Made by a program: the position numbers and the translations under genes. From an uncultured Bdellovibrionales bacterium (GTDB lineage Bacteria; Bdellovibrionota; FAC87; UBA2466), in NCBI GenBank assembly GCA_937903155.1, contig CALCZU010000024.1:1-64000 (forward strand): a stretch of 64,000 nt of DNA, given 5' to 3'. Position 1 is the first letter of the stretch; each line of letters begins with the position of its first letter. Shown piece by piece: positions 1 through 8,258 of this stretch. The notes below the pieces were generated by a model that saw only the letters and a list, made by a program, of their open reading frames with translations, searched no databases and had not been told where the DNA came from.

Positions 1-49
1 ACGAGATAACGTGATGTGACTGGAGTTCAGACGTGTGCTCTTCCGATCT
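1..49. other. Illumina TruSeq index adapter (untrimmed, not genomic)
   Basis: Positions 1-7 (acgagat) match the end of the Illumina P7 primer. Positions 8-15 (aacgtgat) fit an 8-base index, the reverse complement of ATCACGTT. Positions 16-49 match the TruSeq read-2 primer, ending in ctcttccgatct. The match to known adapter layout is exact by eye. The genomic insert therefore starts at base 50, and any reading frame beginning before base 50 has an artificial N-terminus. It also marks the window start as a contig end. Confidence 0.97.
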
Positions 50-373
50 AAATTTAACGACATCACCAATGCTTTTAAAATTTATCGACGGGAAGTCATC
101 GAAGGCGTACAGCCTTTTTTAAGTCCTCATTTTAATCTCACGGTCGAGCTTCCGCTCAAAGCGATTGTGAGAGGCTACACTTTTGAGGTGATCCCCATTT
201 CGTGGAGCAATCGAAAACATGGCGTTTCGAAGCTGAAAATTAAGGAAATGGGATCCCGCTATCTTTTTATCGTCCTATATTGTCTGATCGAAAAGACCCT
301 CTCTCGCGGAGACTACCGAAGAAAAGAGTCCTCATCGCTCGCGAAATCGTCGACATCGCCCGCGAAGGCGTGA
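50..373 (+). CDS. Glycosyltransferase family 2 (DPM1-like), C-terminal fragment
   Basis: This is the 3' part of a family 2 glycosyltransferase, of the type that transfers sugars from nucleotide-sugars to polyprenyl phosphate or glycans. The visible residues resemble the C-terminal half of the dolichyl-phosphate mannosyltransferase GT-A domain: an FKIYRREVI-like segment, then a core with VELPLKAIVRGYTFEVIPI and the basic stretch SNRKHGVSKLKI, which is typical of the acceptor-binding end. The upstream part is missing because the contig ends here, and the five codons before base 50 come from adapter. The last 20 residues are Ser/Lys-rich and untypical, so the extreme C-terminus could be affected by an assembly error. 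The family call is good; the substrate is unknown. Confidence 0.8.
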   Translation, partial: KFNDITNAFKIYRREVIEGVQPFLSPHFNLTVELPLKAIVRGYTFEVIPISWSNRKHGVSKLKIKEMGSRYLFIVLYCLIEKTLSRGDYRRKESSSLAKSSTSPAKA

Positions 374-581
374 CCGCCGTTGCAGGTGCCAAATATTGGC
401 ATTCCGTCGGTAAAGCTTGAGAGATCGTTGAATTTATACGACTCTTTCAAAAGTCGCGAAAGGCCCATTCCGTAGGGATCCTGATAAAAATCAAGAATGT
501 CACGTCGTTAATTGAAATTATTTCAAAATTTATTTTCATTCTAGTATTGAGTCTTTAGAAGTTTTCAGCTATCTCATCGCC

Positions 582-2120
582 ATGCGAAAAATGATGGCTC
601 GTCGTTATAGCTCATTCCTGGTCCACCTAGGGATTGCTTGGGCCATTGCGTTTTTCGCTTTAGTCAATCCTGGATATGGAGCAGACAAGCCGGCAGACCC
701 GAGCTCACCTCAGGCTTTCGATTCCGAAATTCCCCCAAATACCACCGTCATTGACGTCGATTTCACCGAAGACATGCTGGAGGCGCCTCCAGAATGGGAG
801 AAAGTTTCTCCCCAAGTTTTAAAAGAAATTACACCGCTTGTTCAGGGGGCTCACGAGCATGCCGCGAACTTGCGCAAAGACGTGGGCGAAGAACAATTCC
901 GTCAATTAGTCAGCAAAAATAATGTGGTTTACGAAATCGAAGGCGTCGGCCGAGCGAAATATAATAAAGTCGATAATTCTTATTTCATCCGCGCAGTTCA
1001 TGAAAAAACGAAAATAGTGCTTCTCTTTTTGGATAAAAATGAAGTCACTTCGAATTCGAAACACCTTCGACAAATTGTAGCGAGACAGCATCTGGATGCG
1101 GGAGAGGTTGACCATCGAGGCGCGCGAAAAGGCCGTGATGTCGTTTTAGTTTGGACTGACGAAAATAAAATTGTCTCGACTGACTATCACCCTCGATTTG
1201 TGCCGGGAACAGGGGAGTGGTGGGCAGATTACTGGCATGCCTCTGTAAAAGCCCCAGGAAGAGGCGATGTGGCTCTCGGTTGTCTCTGCGGAGCGCTGCA
1301 AGCAGGAGCTGCTTTTTGTGTGAGTGGTTTAAAGACAGCGATTGATCCATCGACTCCTCACGACAATATTCCGATGATCATGTCGGGCGCTTTCGGATTT
1401 ACGATCGGTGTTTTTGGAACGACCTATCGAAATATTAGTTACCGTGGAAGCAGTCTTGCGAAGATAGGAAAACTTTCAGCGGTCAGTCTGCTCTACGCTT
1501 ACTCTCTAAAGTTTATGCATGCTGATGGCACTGCCACTCTCTACCGTTTTGGAGAGATGGCTACTTGGCTTATTCACCAGCATATTTTTACCAATACTTT
1601 GCTCAACAATTTTGGAAGATCTGCCTGGCAGAGAGTTCCTGAGATCCGAAATTGGATGAGAAAAGGAAACGGGACGATCGACTTAACGATTCTTGGACAC
1701 AGGATTGCTCCGGGTTTGAGTCGTGCGACATTTGAATACCAAATGCTTTACCTGATCCCTTTCACTTTAAAGCTGGTTGGCTTAGTCGGGCTGGGTCCGG
1801 GTGTTGAAATGCCTATCTTTGGTAAAATAGATTCCGGAACGATCGCTTTATTTGCGTCGATTCCATTGGCGCAGTGGGTTGTTCTCAAGGTGGCCAGGTA
1901 CTACAAGTATCCGAGAGTCGACGAGATCCAAAGACAATGGGATGACATGAGAACATTTCGTTTTCTGAGGGAGATTCCGATGAATGCGGTGGACATGTAC
2001 CGAGAAGTTCGCGATAAAGTGATTCCGTTGGTGAGACAGTCGACCAAAACCGCTGGCTCGAGTTGCTCTAAAAATCTTTCGAATATTACCGTCTCGACTG
2101 AACATCCGATTGCATTTTGA
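582..2120 (+). CDS. Exported multi-pass membrane protein, unknown function
   Basis: This 512-residue protein is not recognised. It starts with a basic n-region (MRKMMARR), a hydrophobic stretch to about residue 30 and a plausible cleavage site near GYGA. Residues about 40-220 are hydrophilic and look periplasmic. The C-terminal half has several hydrophobic segments, around residues 225-250, 265-285, 300-312, 388-410 and 420-440, so it probably sits in the inner membrane. No catalytic motif was seen. The start codon has no strong ribosome site but gives the best signal peptide. It is followed 91 bases later by a peptidase gene on the same strand; shared transcription is possible but not shown. 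Confidence 0.75.
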   Translation: MRKMMARRYSSFLVHLGIAWAIAFFALVNPGYGADKPADPSSPQAFDSEIPPNTTVIDVDFTEDMLEAPPEWEKVSPQVLKEITPLVQGAHEHAANLRKDVGEEQFRQLVSKNNVVYEIEGVGRAKYNKVDNSYFIRAVHEKTKIVLLFLDKNEVTSNSKHLRQIVARQHLDAGEVDHRGARKGRDVVLVWTDENKIVSTDYHPRFVPGTGEWWADYWHASVKAPGRGDVALGCLCGALQAGAAFCVSGLKTAIDPSTPHDNIPMIMSGAFGFTIGVFGTTYRNISYRGSSLAKIGKLSAVSLLYAYSLKFMHADGTATLYRFGEMATWLIHQHIFTNTLLNNFGRSAWQRVPEIRNWMRKGNGTIDLTILGHRIAPGLSRATFEYQMLYLIPFTLKLVGLVGLGPGVEMPIFGKIDSGTIALFASIPLAQWVVLKVARYYKYPRVDEIQRQWDDMRTFRFLREIPMNAVDMYREVRDKVIPLVRQSTKTAGSSCSKNLSNITVSTEHPIAF

Positions 2121-2211
2121 AAAACTTGTCTCGAAATCCTTTATAGCCGGCTGTCTTCACTTTTTATCTTAAATCCTACATTTTATTTCCGAATCGGGTT
2201 AGGCTAACAAG

Positions 2212-3150
2212 ATGCCTATCATTCTATTTTTAAGCCTTCTTTTTGCACCGCGCCTTTTTGCCTTCGATCTTGAGATCAATGAGGTGAACAGTTCTGATGT
2301 CATTCGTTCAGTTTCAGTGCTTCCCGGCCAAGCCCTTGAAATGAGTCTGGGATCTGAGGGCGAACCTCTCGAAGGCAATTTAAAGTGGGGAGAACAAGAG
2401 GTCTCTGCCGAATCGAAAGGGGAGTGGGATTTAATCGCTCCAGTCGATCCGGGCTCTTACACGCTGAATCTTTTTGTTGGCGAGCTGAAGAAAACGATTC
2501 GAATCAATGTTTTTGTGACCTTTCCTTTTACAGAATTGAAAAAGGGCGTCCTAAACGGATTTCGAATTGGACGTTACCCTGCCAGCAATCGATCTCCCTA
2601 TGAACTTCCAAAAGGGTTTATCGAAGTGACCGAAGAAAATCAGGACACGTTTGTTTCGTCCCATTTTCAGCTCAAACAATTTCTTTGTAAACAGGGCGGA
2701 AGTTTTCCGAAATATTTGATTTTAAGTGAACGCTTACTCGTGAAGCTCGAAAGAATTCTACAGAAGCTCAATGAAATTCAAAACACCGAGATGGAAACCT
2801 TGACCGTGATGAGTGGCTACCGAACCCCGGGACACAATCGCGGATTTCGCTCTGCCCGTTTTAGTAGACATATGTGGGGCGATGCTGCGGATCTTTTAAT
2901 CACCGAAGATTTAAATTCGGACGGAAAAATCGACTTTCAAGATTCTCTCTATTTAAAAAATGTAATCGATATCCTCGAAAGAGAAGAACCCGAAAGTTTT
3001 ACTCCAGGCGGAATGGGTGTTTACAAACATTCTGGAATGCACGGCCCGTTCGTTCACGTCGATGCGCGTGGAACCGGCGCCCGTTGGGTCAATCACCCTC
3101 GCTATAAACGACATCGTCATCACGGTCGTAAAGTCCGTGCGAGAGGCTAA
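2212..3150 (+). CDS. Exported M15/DUF882-like zinc peptidase (peptidoglycan peptidase candidate)
   Basis: The protein has a 17-residue signal peptide (MPIILFLSLLFAPRLFAF), a beta-rich N-terminal part to about residue 100, and a C-terminal peptidase M15A/DUF882-like domain. Visible metal-site motifs are MSGYRTPGHN (about 200-209), SRHMWGDAAD with H220 and D227, and VHVD with H282. These fit the His-Asp-His zinc site of D-Ala-D-Ala carboxypeptidase relatives, which trim peptidoglycan cross-links in the periplasm. Between the metal motifs lies DLNSDGKIDFQD, an EF-hand-like calcium loop. Host or prey wall as substrate cannot be told from sequence. The family assignment is fairly secure; the exact bond cleaved is not. 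Confidence 0.85.
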   Translation: MPIILFLSLLFAPRLFAFDLEINEVNSSDVIRSVSVLPGQALEMSLGSEGEPLEGNLKWGEQEVSAESKGEWDLIAPVDPGSYTLNLFVGELKKTIRINVFVTFPFTELKKGVLNGFRIGRYPASNRSPYELPKGFIEVTEENQDTFVSSHFQLKQFLCKQGGSFPKYLILSERLLVKLERILQKLNEIQNTEMETLTVMSGYRTPGHNRGFRSARFSRHMWGDAADLLITEDLNSDGKIDFQDSLYLKNVIDILEREEPESFTPGGMGVYKHSGMHGPFVHVDARGTGARWVNHPRYKRHRHHGRKVRARG

Positions 3151-3153
3151 GAA

Positions 3154-3669
3154 TTAGAATTGACTGTTGAGCCACTCGGCGATTGCGGGTACTTCATCTA
3201 AATGATTTTTTGCCTTTTTGATCGTCTCAACTGCTTTGGCTTGAGTGAGTTTTCCGCGTTCCATCAGCTCGCACAATTTTCCTTCTAAGCCGTCGGTAAT
3301 TTGAAAAACGGTTCGATGTTGAGGCCAGAGGTTTTCACTTTCGTTACTGCCTCCGACACAAAGTGGAATGTAATGATCAATTTTAAAATCGGTGCGATTC
3401 ATCTGACCGATTTCAAAACCGAGTTCTCGGTCGTACATTCGAATAATTGTCTGCTTTTCATTCCCGGAAACACTGCGGTTGCAGTAACGGATTTTCTCGG
3501 GGTAGCGCAAATTGTCGGCTTTGCGACAAAGATCTCCCGGAGTTAAATTTTCATTGGGCGCGGTAGGAAATTTCTTTCCCCCGAATCGATCCAGAGCGGA
3601 ATAAAAAACCCCGTAAGACGAAGCCCATGTGATGTGCGTGAATAGAAGGATTAAGAGTGTGCTTTTCAT
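3154..3669 (-). CDS. Exported HNH endonuclease
   Basis: I chose the internal ATG at 3669 because it begins a clean signal peptide (MKSTLLILLFTHITWA, then SS) preceded by a G-rich stretch. The mature protein of about 155 residues carries an HNH core: DHYIPLCVGGSNESENLWPQ followed by H, matching the D-H...N...H metal-finger pattern of secreted HNH nucleases. Paired cysteines around the middle could form a disulfide, as expected outside the cytoplasm. The likely role is cutting DNA or RNA in the periplasm or outside the cell. The gene is convergent with the M15 peptidase, 3 bases away. A cytoplasmic role is unlikely given the signal peptide. Confidence 0.88.
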   Translation of the reverse strand: MKSTLLILLFTHITWASSYGVFYSALDRFGGKKFPTAPNENLTPGDLCRKADNLRYPEKIRYCNRSVSGNEKQTIIRMYDRELGFEIGQMNRTDFKIDHYIPLCVGGSNESENLWPQHRTVFQITDGLEGKLCELMERGKLTQAKAVETIKKAKNHLDEVPAIAEWLNSQF

Positions 3670-3822
3670 TCGACCCCCATAGAAAGCATTTTCGGTTGCT
3701 TGTAGAAACGCCGGACCCATTACCGGCTTATACGGAACTCAAATTGTCTGTTTAGATGTACCTTGGAAAGCGACGCATACTCAAGAAAAAACTAAGAAAT
3801 TCAAAGACATACTGCGTCGATG

Positions 3823-4551
3823 TCATTCTGCTAGCGTCGAACAAAGCGGACTCAAGAAGGTTTGGAGATGACGAGGATAAAGCTTTAAGTGATTGGGAGC
3901 TACATACGAACTGTGCATTAAACTATTTTCTTCCCCAATCACACGGTCGGGGACAAATTCATCCGCATACTCGTCTTTGAGTCCCAAGATATGTCCGACT
4001 TCGTGAGTGACAATGGTACAATCGATGGGGCTAACGAGTTCATAGTCATTCATGTGAAAGGACCAATTATAAAGATCATAGTTGGTTTTGGGGTCTGCGT
4101 TGTCTAAAAATGTCACAGGCGCATTCCCGTTGCTCATCGCCGGAAAATCAATTTCGAGGTCGATCGAGTGCCGCTTAAAAAAATCGATCATGCAAGAGCG
4201 AATCCCTTTCATACGATTTTGAATCTCGGGCGTGGATTGCGAACTCGTTTGATAATCAATTCCCAAAGTCATTTTGAGAAGAATCGTATTTTCACGGGCT
4301 GTTAACGTGTAAGGCTGAGTGACCCAGGTATAGGGAAGATCTTGAGTAGAGTACGAATCGACTTGAACGTTTTCGGGACCGCGAAGGTTTCGCAAACATT
4401 TTCTGACGAATCGTTTGCTGTCTTCAGTACGAGCGGTGCCCGTATTTTTTGAAAGTTCAGAGGAGAGTTCGCGGCCTTCACGTTCTCCGTTACAGTGACT
4501 GAGCAAAATTGCGATGCCGAAAAAAGTAAAAAATAGGAAAAAATTCTTCAT
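3823..4551 (-). CDS. Exported metzincin-type zinc metalloprotease, possible lipoprotein
   Basis: The N-terminus (from MKNFFLFFTF, ATG at 4551) is a signal sequence ending in LLSHC. The Cys suggests lipidation, although His at -1 is unusual for a lipobox. The zinc motif is HEVGHILGLKD, with ligands H183 and H187, catalytic E184, and D193 as a candidate third ligand. This is the HExxHxxGxxD variant of metzincins. SLMHS about 22 residues further on fits the Met-turn. The protein probably acts at the outer face of the envelope. An ATG nine bases further upstream (4560) is an alternative start. It is divergent from the trypsin-like gene at 4686. Confidence 0.85.
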   Translation of the reverse strand: MKNFFLFFTFFGIAILLSHCNGEREGRELSSELSKNTGTARTEDSKRFVRKCLRNLRGPENVQVDSYSTQDLPYTWVTQPYTLTARENTILLKMTLGIDYQTSSQSTPEIQNRMKGIRSCMIDFFKRHSIDLEIDFPAMSNGNAPVTFLDNADPKTNYDLYNWSFHMNDYELVSPIDCTIVTHEVGHILGLKDEYADEFVPDRVIGEENSLMHSSYVAPNHLKLYPRHLQTFLSPLCSTLAE

Positions 4552-4685
4552 GAAAATCAAGACTCAAGTTTCTTGATTTTCTTATCGGCTAAGAGTGGTA
4601 ATTTCTTGATCTCAAGTGTTACCACTGGTTAACGCAAAAGCTGAAAAGGGTGCTTGTGTCATTCGGGACATGCTAGATACAAGTC

Positions 4686-5432
4686 ATGAAACAGATTTTT
4701 TACGTCGTGGCATTTTCTTTTGTCATTTTGGCTTGTGGAAAATTCCCCAATGGAAACACTCAGAGCGAAAAAATCAGTGAAAAACGAAATTCTGTCTACG
4801 AACCAGATGCCCGCCAGGGAGCGGAGGCTTGGCTCCCTGTGGGAAGACTCCGCGGCGGGACGGCCTTTGCGGTAGGACCTCATACAATTATGACCGCGGC
4901 CCATTGTGTTCATAATCTGTCCTCCGATGCGAAGTTTGAAATGCAGAATGGAAAAACGTTCAAGATTAAAAACATCGTCGCTCAAGGGGCAAAAATTTCT
5001 ACTCGAAATGTCAACGCCACTGAGATGGCTAAGGACTGGGCGATTCTGAATGTCGAGGGGGCACTTGCTAAGTATTTCAGACTTTCCTCCTTTCCGATTT
5101 CTTCCGCAGAAACGCTCCAACTCGCAGGCTACTCACAGGATCGGGTAGGATTGACGGTCGATAGCAAATGTCGGTTCCGTGGACTGTGGGAAACTTTGAT
5201 GTATCACGATTGTGGGATGACTCCCGGAGCGTCGGGAGGACCTATTTTCTCTCGCAGAAAAGATTCCGATCATTCTGACGATTACTATGTGGTCGCCGTC
5301 CAGTCGGCTCAAGTGTGTCCCAGAGACGATGGCAATTGCCTTTTCTCCAACTGGACTGCGGAAACGTCCAATTTCGGCGCGGTCATTACGAGTGAAATCA
5401 TCGACGTTGTAAAACGCGAAATGCTTCGCTAA
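4686..5432 (+). CDS. Trypsin-like serine protease lipoprotein (S1 family)
   Basis: The start gives a lipoprotein signal, MKQIFYVVAFSFVILAC, with lipobox ILAC and lipidated C17. The chymotrypsin-fold catalytic triad is visible: H73 in TAAHC, D117 in KDWAIL and S183 in GASGGP, with the usual spacing. Cys residues near 162 and 176 and later could form disulfides. At 248 residues the size is typical of a single S1 domain with no PDZ, so it is not a DegP-type chaperone protease. It is likely an envelope-anchored degradative protease. Its 3' end overlaps the convergent gene at 5429 by 4 bases. Confidence 0.92.
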   Translation: MKQIFYVVAFSFVILACGKFPNGNTQSEKISEKRNSVYEPDARQGAEAWLPVGRLRGGTAFAVGPHTIMTAAHCVHNLSSDAKFEMQNGKTFKIKNIVAQGAKISTRNVNATEMAKDWAILNVEGALAKYFRLSSFPISSAETLQLAGYSQDRVGLTVDSKCRFRGLWETLMYHDCGMTPGASGGPIFSRRKDSDHSDDYYVVAVQSAQVCPRDDGNCLFSNWTAETSNFGAVITSEIIDVVKREMLR

Positions 5433-7333
5433 CGTCGCCCTTTTCCAAAAAATTTAAACCATCCCGTGCATCGGGTACCCTTGCCAGGACCTGACTCAAA
5501 ATGGGAGCCATCGGGTTTGGTGAAACGAGAACCGAGCAGCGTAAATTCCGCTTTTATTCCACTGGAAGTAGTCATAGAAAAATGGGTCTCATGTGCCACG
5601 CCATCGGAAAGGCGAGTAGTGTCTGACTTTTCGAGTTTTCCTTTTCGAATTTCTTCTTCGGATACAAAACCTTTCCAGTAGCGCATTAAAACGTCGTAAA
5701 TTAATAAATGGCCGTCCGATTTCGAACCCATGATGAGAGCATCCTCTCGATGCCCGCCAGCGCTTAAATCTAGTTTAAGCATTTGCATGACAGTTGCTAC
5801 GGTAGCGTTTCGCACGATCATTTCTCGAGCACGATCTCGATAATACTTCCCATGTTCTTCTGCCGTCTTTAATCTTTTCGCGAGCGTGGGATTTCTTAAA
5901 GCTTGCGAACGGACAAAATCGAAAATTTCGGGGTCTTCAGTTCCTAACCGTACGGCGTTGATCGCAAGTTCGGACAAAAGAGAAACCGCAAGCTCCGCGG
6001 GAACCTCTTCCCAGTTTTTTAAATCATGGAAATAGACTTCAGCATAACCTCGATGAATTCCGATTCCGGTCATGCGGACAAAGGAGTGCTGCGAAATGGG
6101 GGCTAACCCGACCTGATCGTGAACGATATTCATTCTTCGAATATATTCATAAAGATTAAACGCTTCGATTCTGCCACGAGTGACAGGAAGTTCTCCGGGT
6201 TCTGTTTCTAAAAGCGAGTCTAACGGATGAGCGGCTTCGGCTTTACCTGTTTCCATCATGACGTCAGTCATTACCCGCCGTTGAAGGCGGAGATGGTTCG
6301 ATTCGGTGTAACCGTTTACTTTGAGAAACGTATTGATGATGGATTCCTCGGGCATCAACCGATAGAGAGGGCTATTGTTTTTTACGAAAAGAAGCGCTCT
6401 TTCGGGAACTCGGGTCAGTGTCGCCAAGTCCACAATTTTTGGCTCAGAGCCATATCGAGCGCCGTAAGGATAAAGTCGGGTATCAAAGAGGGCCCTTCGT
6501 ACGAGGAGAAGTCCTCGTTCCAAGGGAGTTTCATCCTTCGCACTGATTTCGCCACGGATGTGCGTTTCCCCTCGGTTCACCAAACGAACGAACACATCTC
6601 TCGCGGTGGCTGAACTCTCCGCCATCCTCTGGGAGAATTGAAGTCTCAACATTTTAACTGCGATGGGGTCGAATTTTACTTGAGCTAAACTTGCTTTGAA
6701 GACTTCAACAATTTTTTGGACCGCTGCCACCAATTGATCGTGGTCCGAAACTTCTTTCTCAATGATCTGAATCGCTTTTTCGAAAATCTCTGGGTTTCGT
6801 TGGTAGACGCCTGATAACGTAAACTCAATTCGTTTTCGTACTTCTGCATCTTTGGTGTGCAGATAGACCATTAACAATCGCTGTTCTTGCGGTTCCGCGA
6901 AGTTAACCGAAGTGCGGCTGTGAATTTCTTGGTTAATTCGTCGATTCTTTTTTTCAACGTCCTTCGTATTTTTATTTTGCCAATTTCTTCGAAGGAGTAA
7001 TTTTTGAATTGCGTTTTTATCTCCTTTTTCAAATGCTTCGGCGGCTTCTCTGGCAGAGGGGTGAATTAAATCCAAATGAAATTTTTCATCGGGTTTAAAT
7101 TCCCGCGCGAGTTCCTTTCTCACTTTGCTGGGTTCAAAGACTCGTGTCGCTCCAAAATCAATGAGAGCGCCCGAACGACTACTTTGGTGATGGGGGTAGA
7201 GCGGATCGAGTCCCAGCTCGAGGGGAAGAGGACCAACGGCGGAATCATCGCGAAGATTTGCTTTTCTTCCGATAATTGCTCCTCGGGTGGGGACTTTCCC
7301 GTCAGTGATCTGATGAAGTCGGGTCAAACCCAT
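5429..7333 (-). CDS. Large protein of unknown function coupled to a TIGR02147 regulator
   Basis: I do not recognise this 634-residue protein. It has no signal peptide and no membrane segment, so it is probably cytoplasmic. The N-terminal third is charged and helical (roughly residues 60-280). The middle contains NLYEYIRRMNIVHDQVGLAP, and the C-terminus is beta-rich and ends in a basic FFGKGRR tail. Its ATG overlaps the stop of the upstream TIGR02147-family gene by 10 bases (ATGGGTTTGA), which indicates translational coupling. The two are therefore almost certainly co-expressed, and probably functionally linked. A catalytic role cannot be proposed from visible motifs. Confidence 0.8.
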   Translation of the reverse strand: MGLTRLHQITDGKVPTRGAIIGRKANLRDDSAVGPLPLELGLDPLYPHHQSSRSGALIDFGATRVFEPSKVRKELAREFKPDEKFHLDLIHPSAREAAEAFEKGDKNAIQKLLLRRNWQNKNTKDVEKKNRRINQEIHSRTSVNFAEPQEQRLLMVYLHTKDAEVRKRIEFTLSGVYQRNPEIFEKAIQIIEKEVSDHDQLVAAVQKIVEVFKASLAQVKFDPIAVKMLRLQFSQRMAESSATARDVFVRLVNRGETHIRGEISAKDETPLERGLLLVRRALFDTRLYPYGARYGSEPKIVDLATLTRVPERALLFVKNNSPLYRLMPEESIINTFLKVNGYTESNHLRLQRRVMTDVMMETGKAEAAHPLDSLLETEPGELPVTRGRIEAFNLYEYIRRMNIVHDQVGLAPISQHSFVRMTGIGIHRGYAEVYFHDLKNWEEVPAELAVSLLSELAINAVRLGTEDPEIFDFVRSQALRNPTLAKRLKTAEEHGKYYRDRAREMIVRNATVATVMQMLKLDLSAGGHREDALIMGSKSDGHLLIYDVLMRYWKGFVSEEEIRKGKLEKSDTTRLSDGVAHETHFSMTTSSGIKAEFTLLGSRFTKPDGSHFESGPGKGTRCTGWFKFFGKGRR

Positions 7334-8157
7334 TTAAAAACATCGAACATCATCTGGTAGGTGCTTTTGTTACTCGCAGCGACGACGGTTTTTTCAACTT
7401 CTTGAATGTACTTTTGAAAGTTTTCTTTGATTTGATGGAAAGCGTTGGGATCTGCGGAGAACGTCACCATAAAACTGTGGCGATCCTCTTCGTCCGCTTT
7501 TGAAAGATAACTTAGAGAAGATGTTCTTAATAAGTTTTGTTGGGCGCGCATCAGCGGGTGATCCGGAGTGTAATGCATATGGGCGCGAGTGACTTGGGTA
7601 ATTTGCTCTTCCGAATTCATTTCGATGAAACCAATATCTCTTAGTTTGCGCAAAACTTCGCGCAGGCGGTTACGAGTAATCCCAAGGACCGAAGCCAGGC
7701 GGTGTGGGGTTTTGCGAAATTCTTCGATTCCTAAAGAGACATGAACCACGATGCAAAGGGGTTCAAAGAGATAATCAATCTCATTAAAGGAAGCATAACC
7801 TTCCATGCCCCGGAGGTTCGCTTTCAGATTTTTTGTTTCTTTGATGTGTGCGATCCGCGTTTGAAGATGTTTCTTCCGATTTAAATTATCGGTTGTCGCC
7901 TCGGCTCTCAGAAGCATGAGATATTCAATTTCGTCGGGACTAAACTTCAACAGTTTGCAGAGAGTAAAAAGATGATCGTCTCCGAGATGTTTATCTTCTC
8001 CTGCAAGTGCCCGTGAAAGATACGTATATTGTACGGGGATTTTTTCAGCGAGCGATTTCAGCGTGACCGGTTTGCCTAGAGCATTCAGCTCCTTCATCCG
8101 TTCGCGAATTGCCTTTTTATAATCTTGCTCGCTGTAAAGATTCATACCGATTGACAT
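7324..8157 (-). CDS. TIGR02147 family (DUF4423) transcriptional regulator
   Basis: The N-terminal part (LYSEQDYKKAIRERMKELNA, then LKSLAEKIPVQYTYLSRALA) is a Cro/C1-like helix-turn-helix. The middle has a second winged-helix-like segment (PHRLASVLGITRNRLREVLR), and the remainder fits the TIGR02147/DUF4423 family. That family was first noted as paralogues in Fibrobacter and is common in Bdellovibrio relatives. Starts at 8157 and 8145 are both possible. The longer frame opening at 8211 would read through the 8170-8192 palindrome and is unlikely. It sits upstream of, and overlaps, the 634-residue gene, and is divergent from a metalloprotease gene. A DNA-binding regulator is likely; its target is probably its own promoter. 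Confidence 0.85.
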   Translation of the reverse strand: MSIGMNLYSEQDYKKAIRERMKELNALGKPVTLKSLAEKIPVQYTYLSRALAGEDKHLGDDHLFTLCKLLKFSPDEIEYLMLLRAEATTDNLNRKKHLQTRIAHIKETKNLKANLRGMEGYASFNEIDYLFEPLCIVVHVSLGIEEFRKTPHRLASVLGITRNRLREVLRKLRDIGFIEMNSEEQITQVTRAHMHYTPDHPLMRAQQNLLRTSSLSYLSKADEEDRHSFMVTFSADPNAFHQIKENFQKYIQEVEKTVVAASNKSTYQMMFDVFKWV

Positions 8158-8169
8158 AGCAGTACAATT

Positions 8170-8192
8170 TTTTAGTGCAGATTGCACTAAAA
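8170..8192. promoter_or_regulatory. Perfect 10-bp inverted repeat, operator candidate
   Basis: Arms ttttagtgca (8170-8179) and tgcactaaaa (8183-8192) are perfect reverse complements with a 3-base spacer (gat). The site lies in the divergent gap between the TIGR02147 regulator and the metalloprotease gene at 8259, close to the regulator's start and overlapping its probable promoter or leader. Symmetry, position and length suit a dimeric repressor. It has no T-run on either side, so it is not a terminator. Confidence 0.6.
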
Positions 8193-8258
8193 TATAATAC
8201 TCCGTAGACAAACTTGTAGATAGGTTTGAACGCTGATAGGACCTTCCTAAAGGGGTAA

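Noticed and set aside
313..468. Minus-strand frame of 51 residues overlapping the glycosyltransferase end
   Set aside because: Short, overlaps the real gene, starts without a ribosome site and matches nothing; possibly a decayed fragment but not supported.
7324..7340. Possible -1 frameshift site (gttttta) at the end of the TIGR02147 gene
   Set aside because: A -1 shift gives an immediate stop; the ATG overlap explains the junction better.
8158..8211. Longer TIGR02147 start at 8211
   Set aside because: It would translate through the perfect palindrome and promoter-like region; family members start near the helix-turn-helix.
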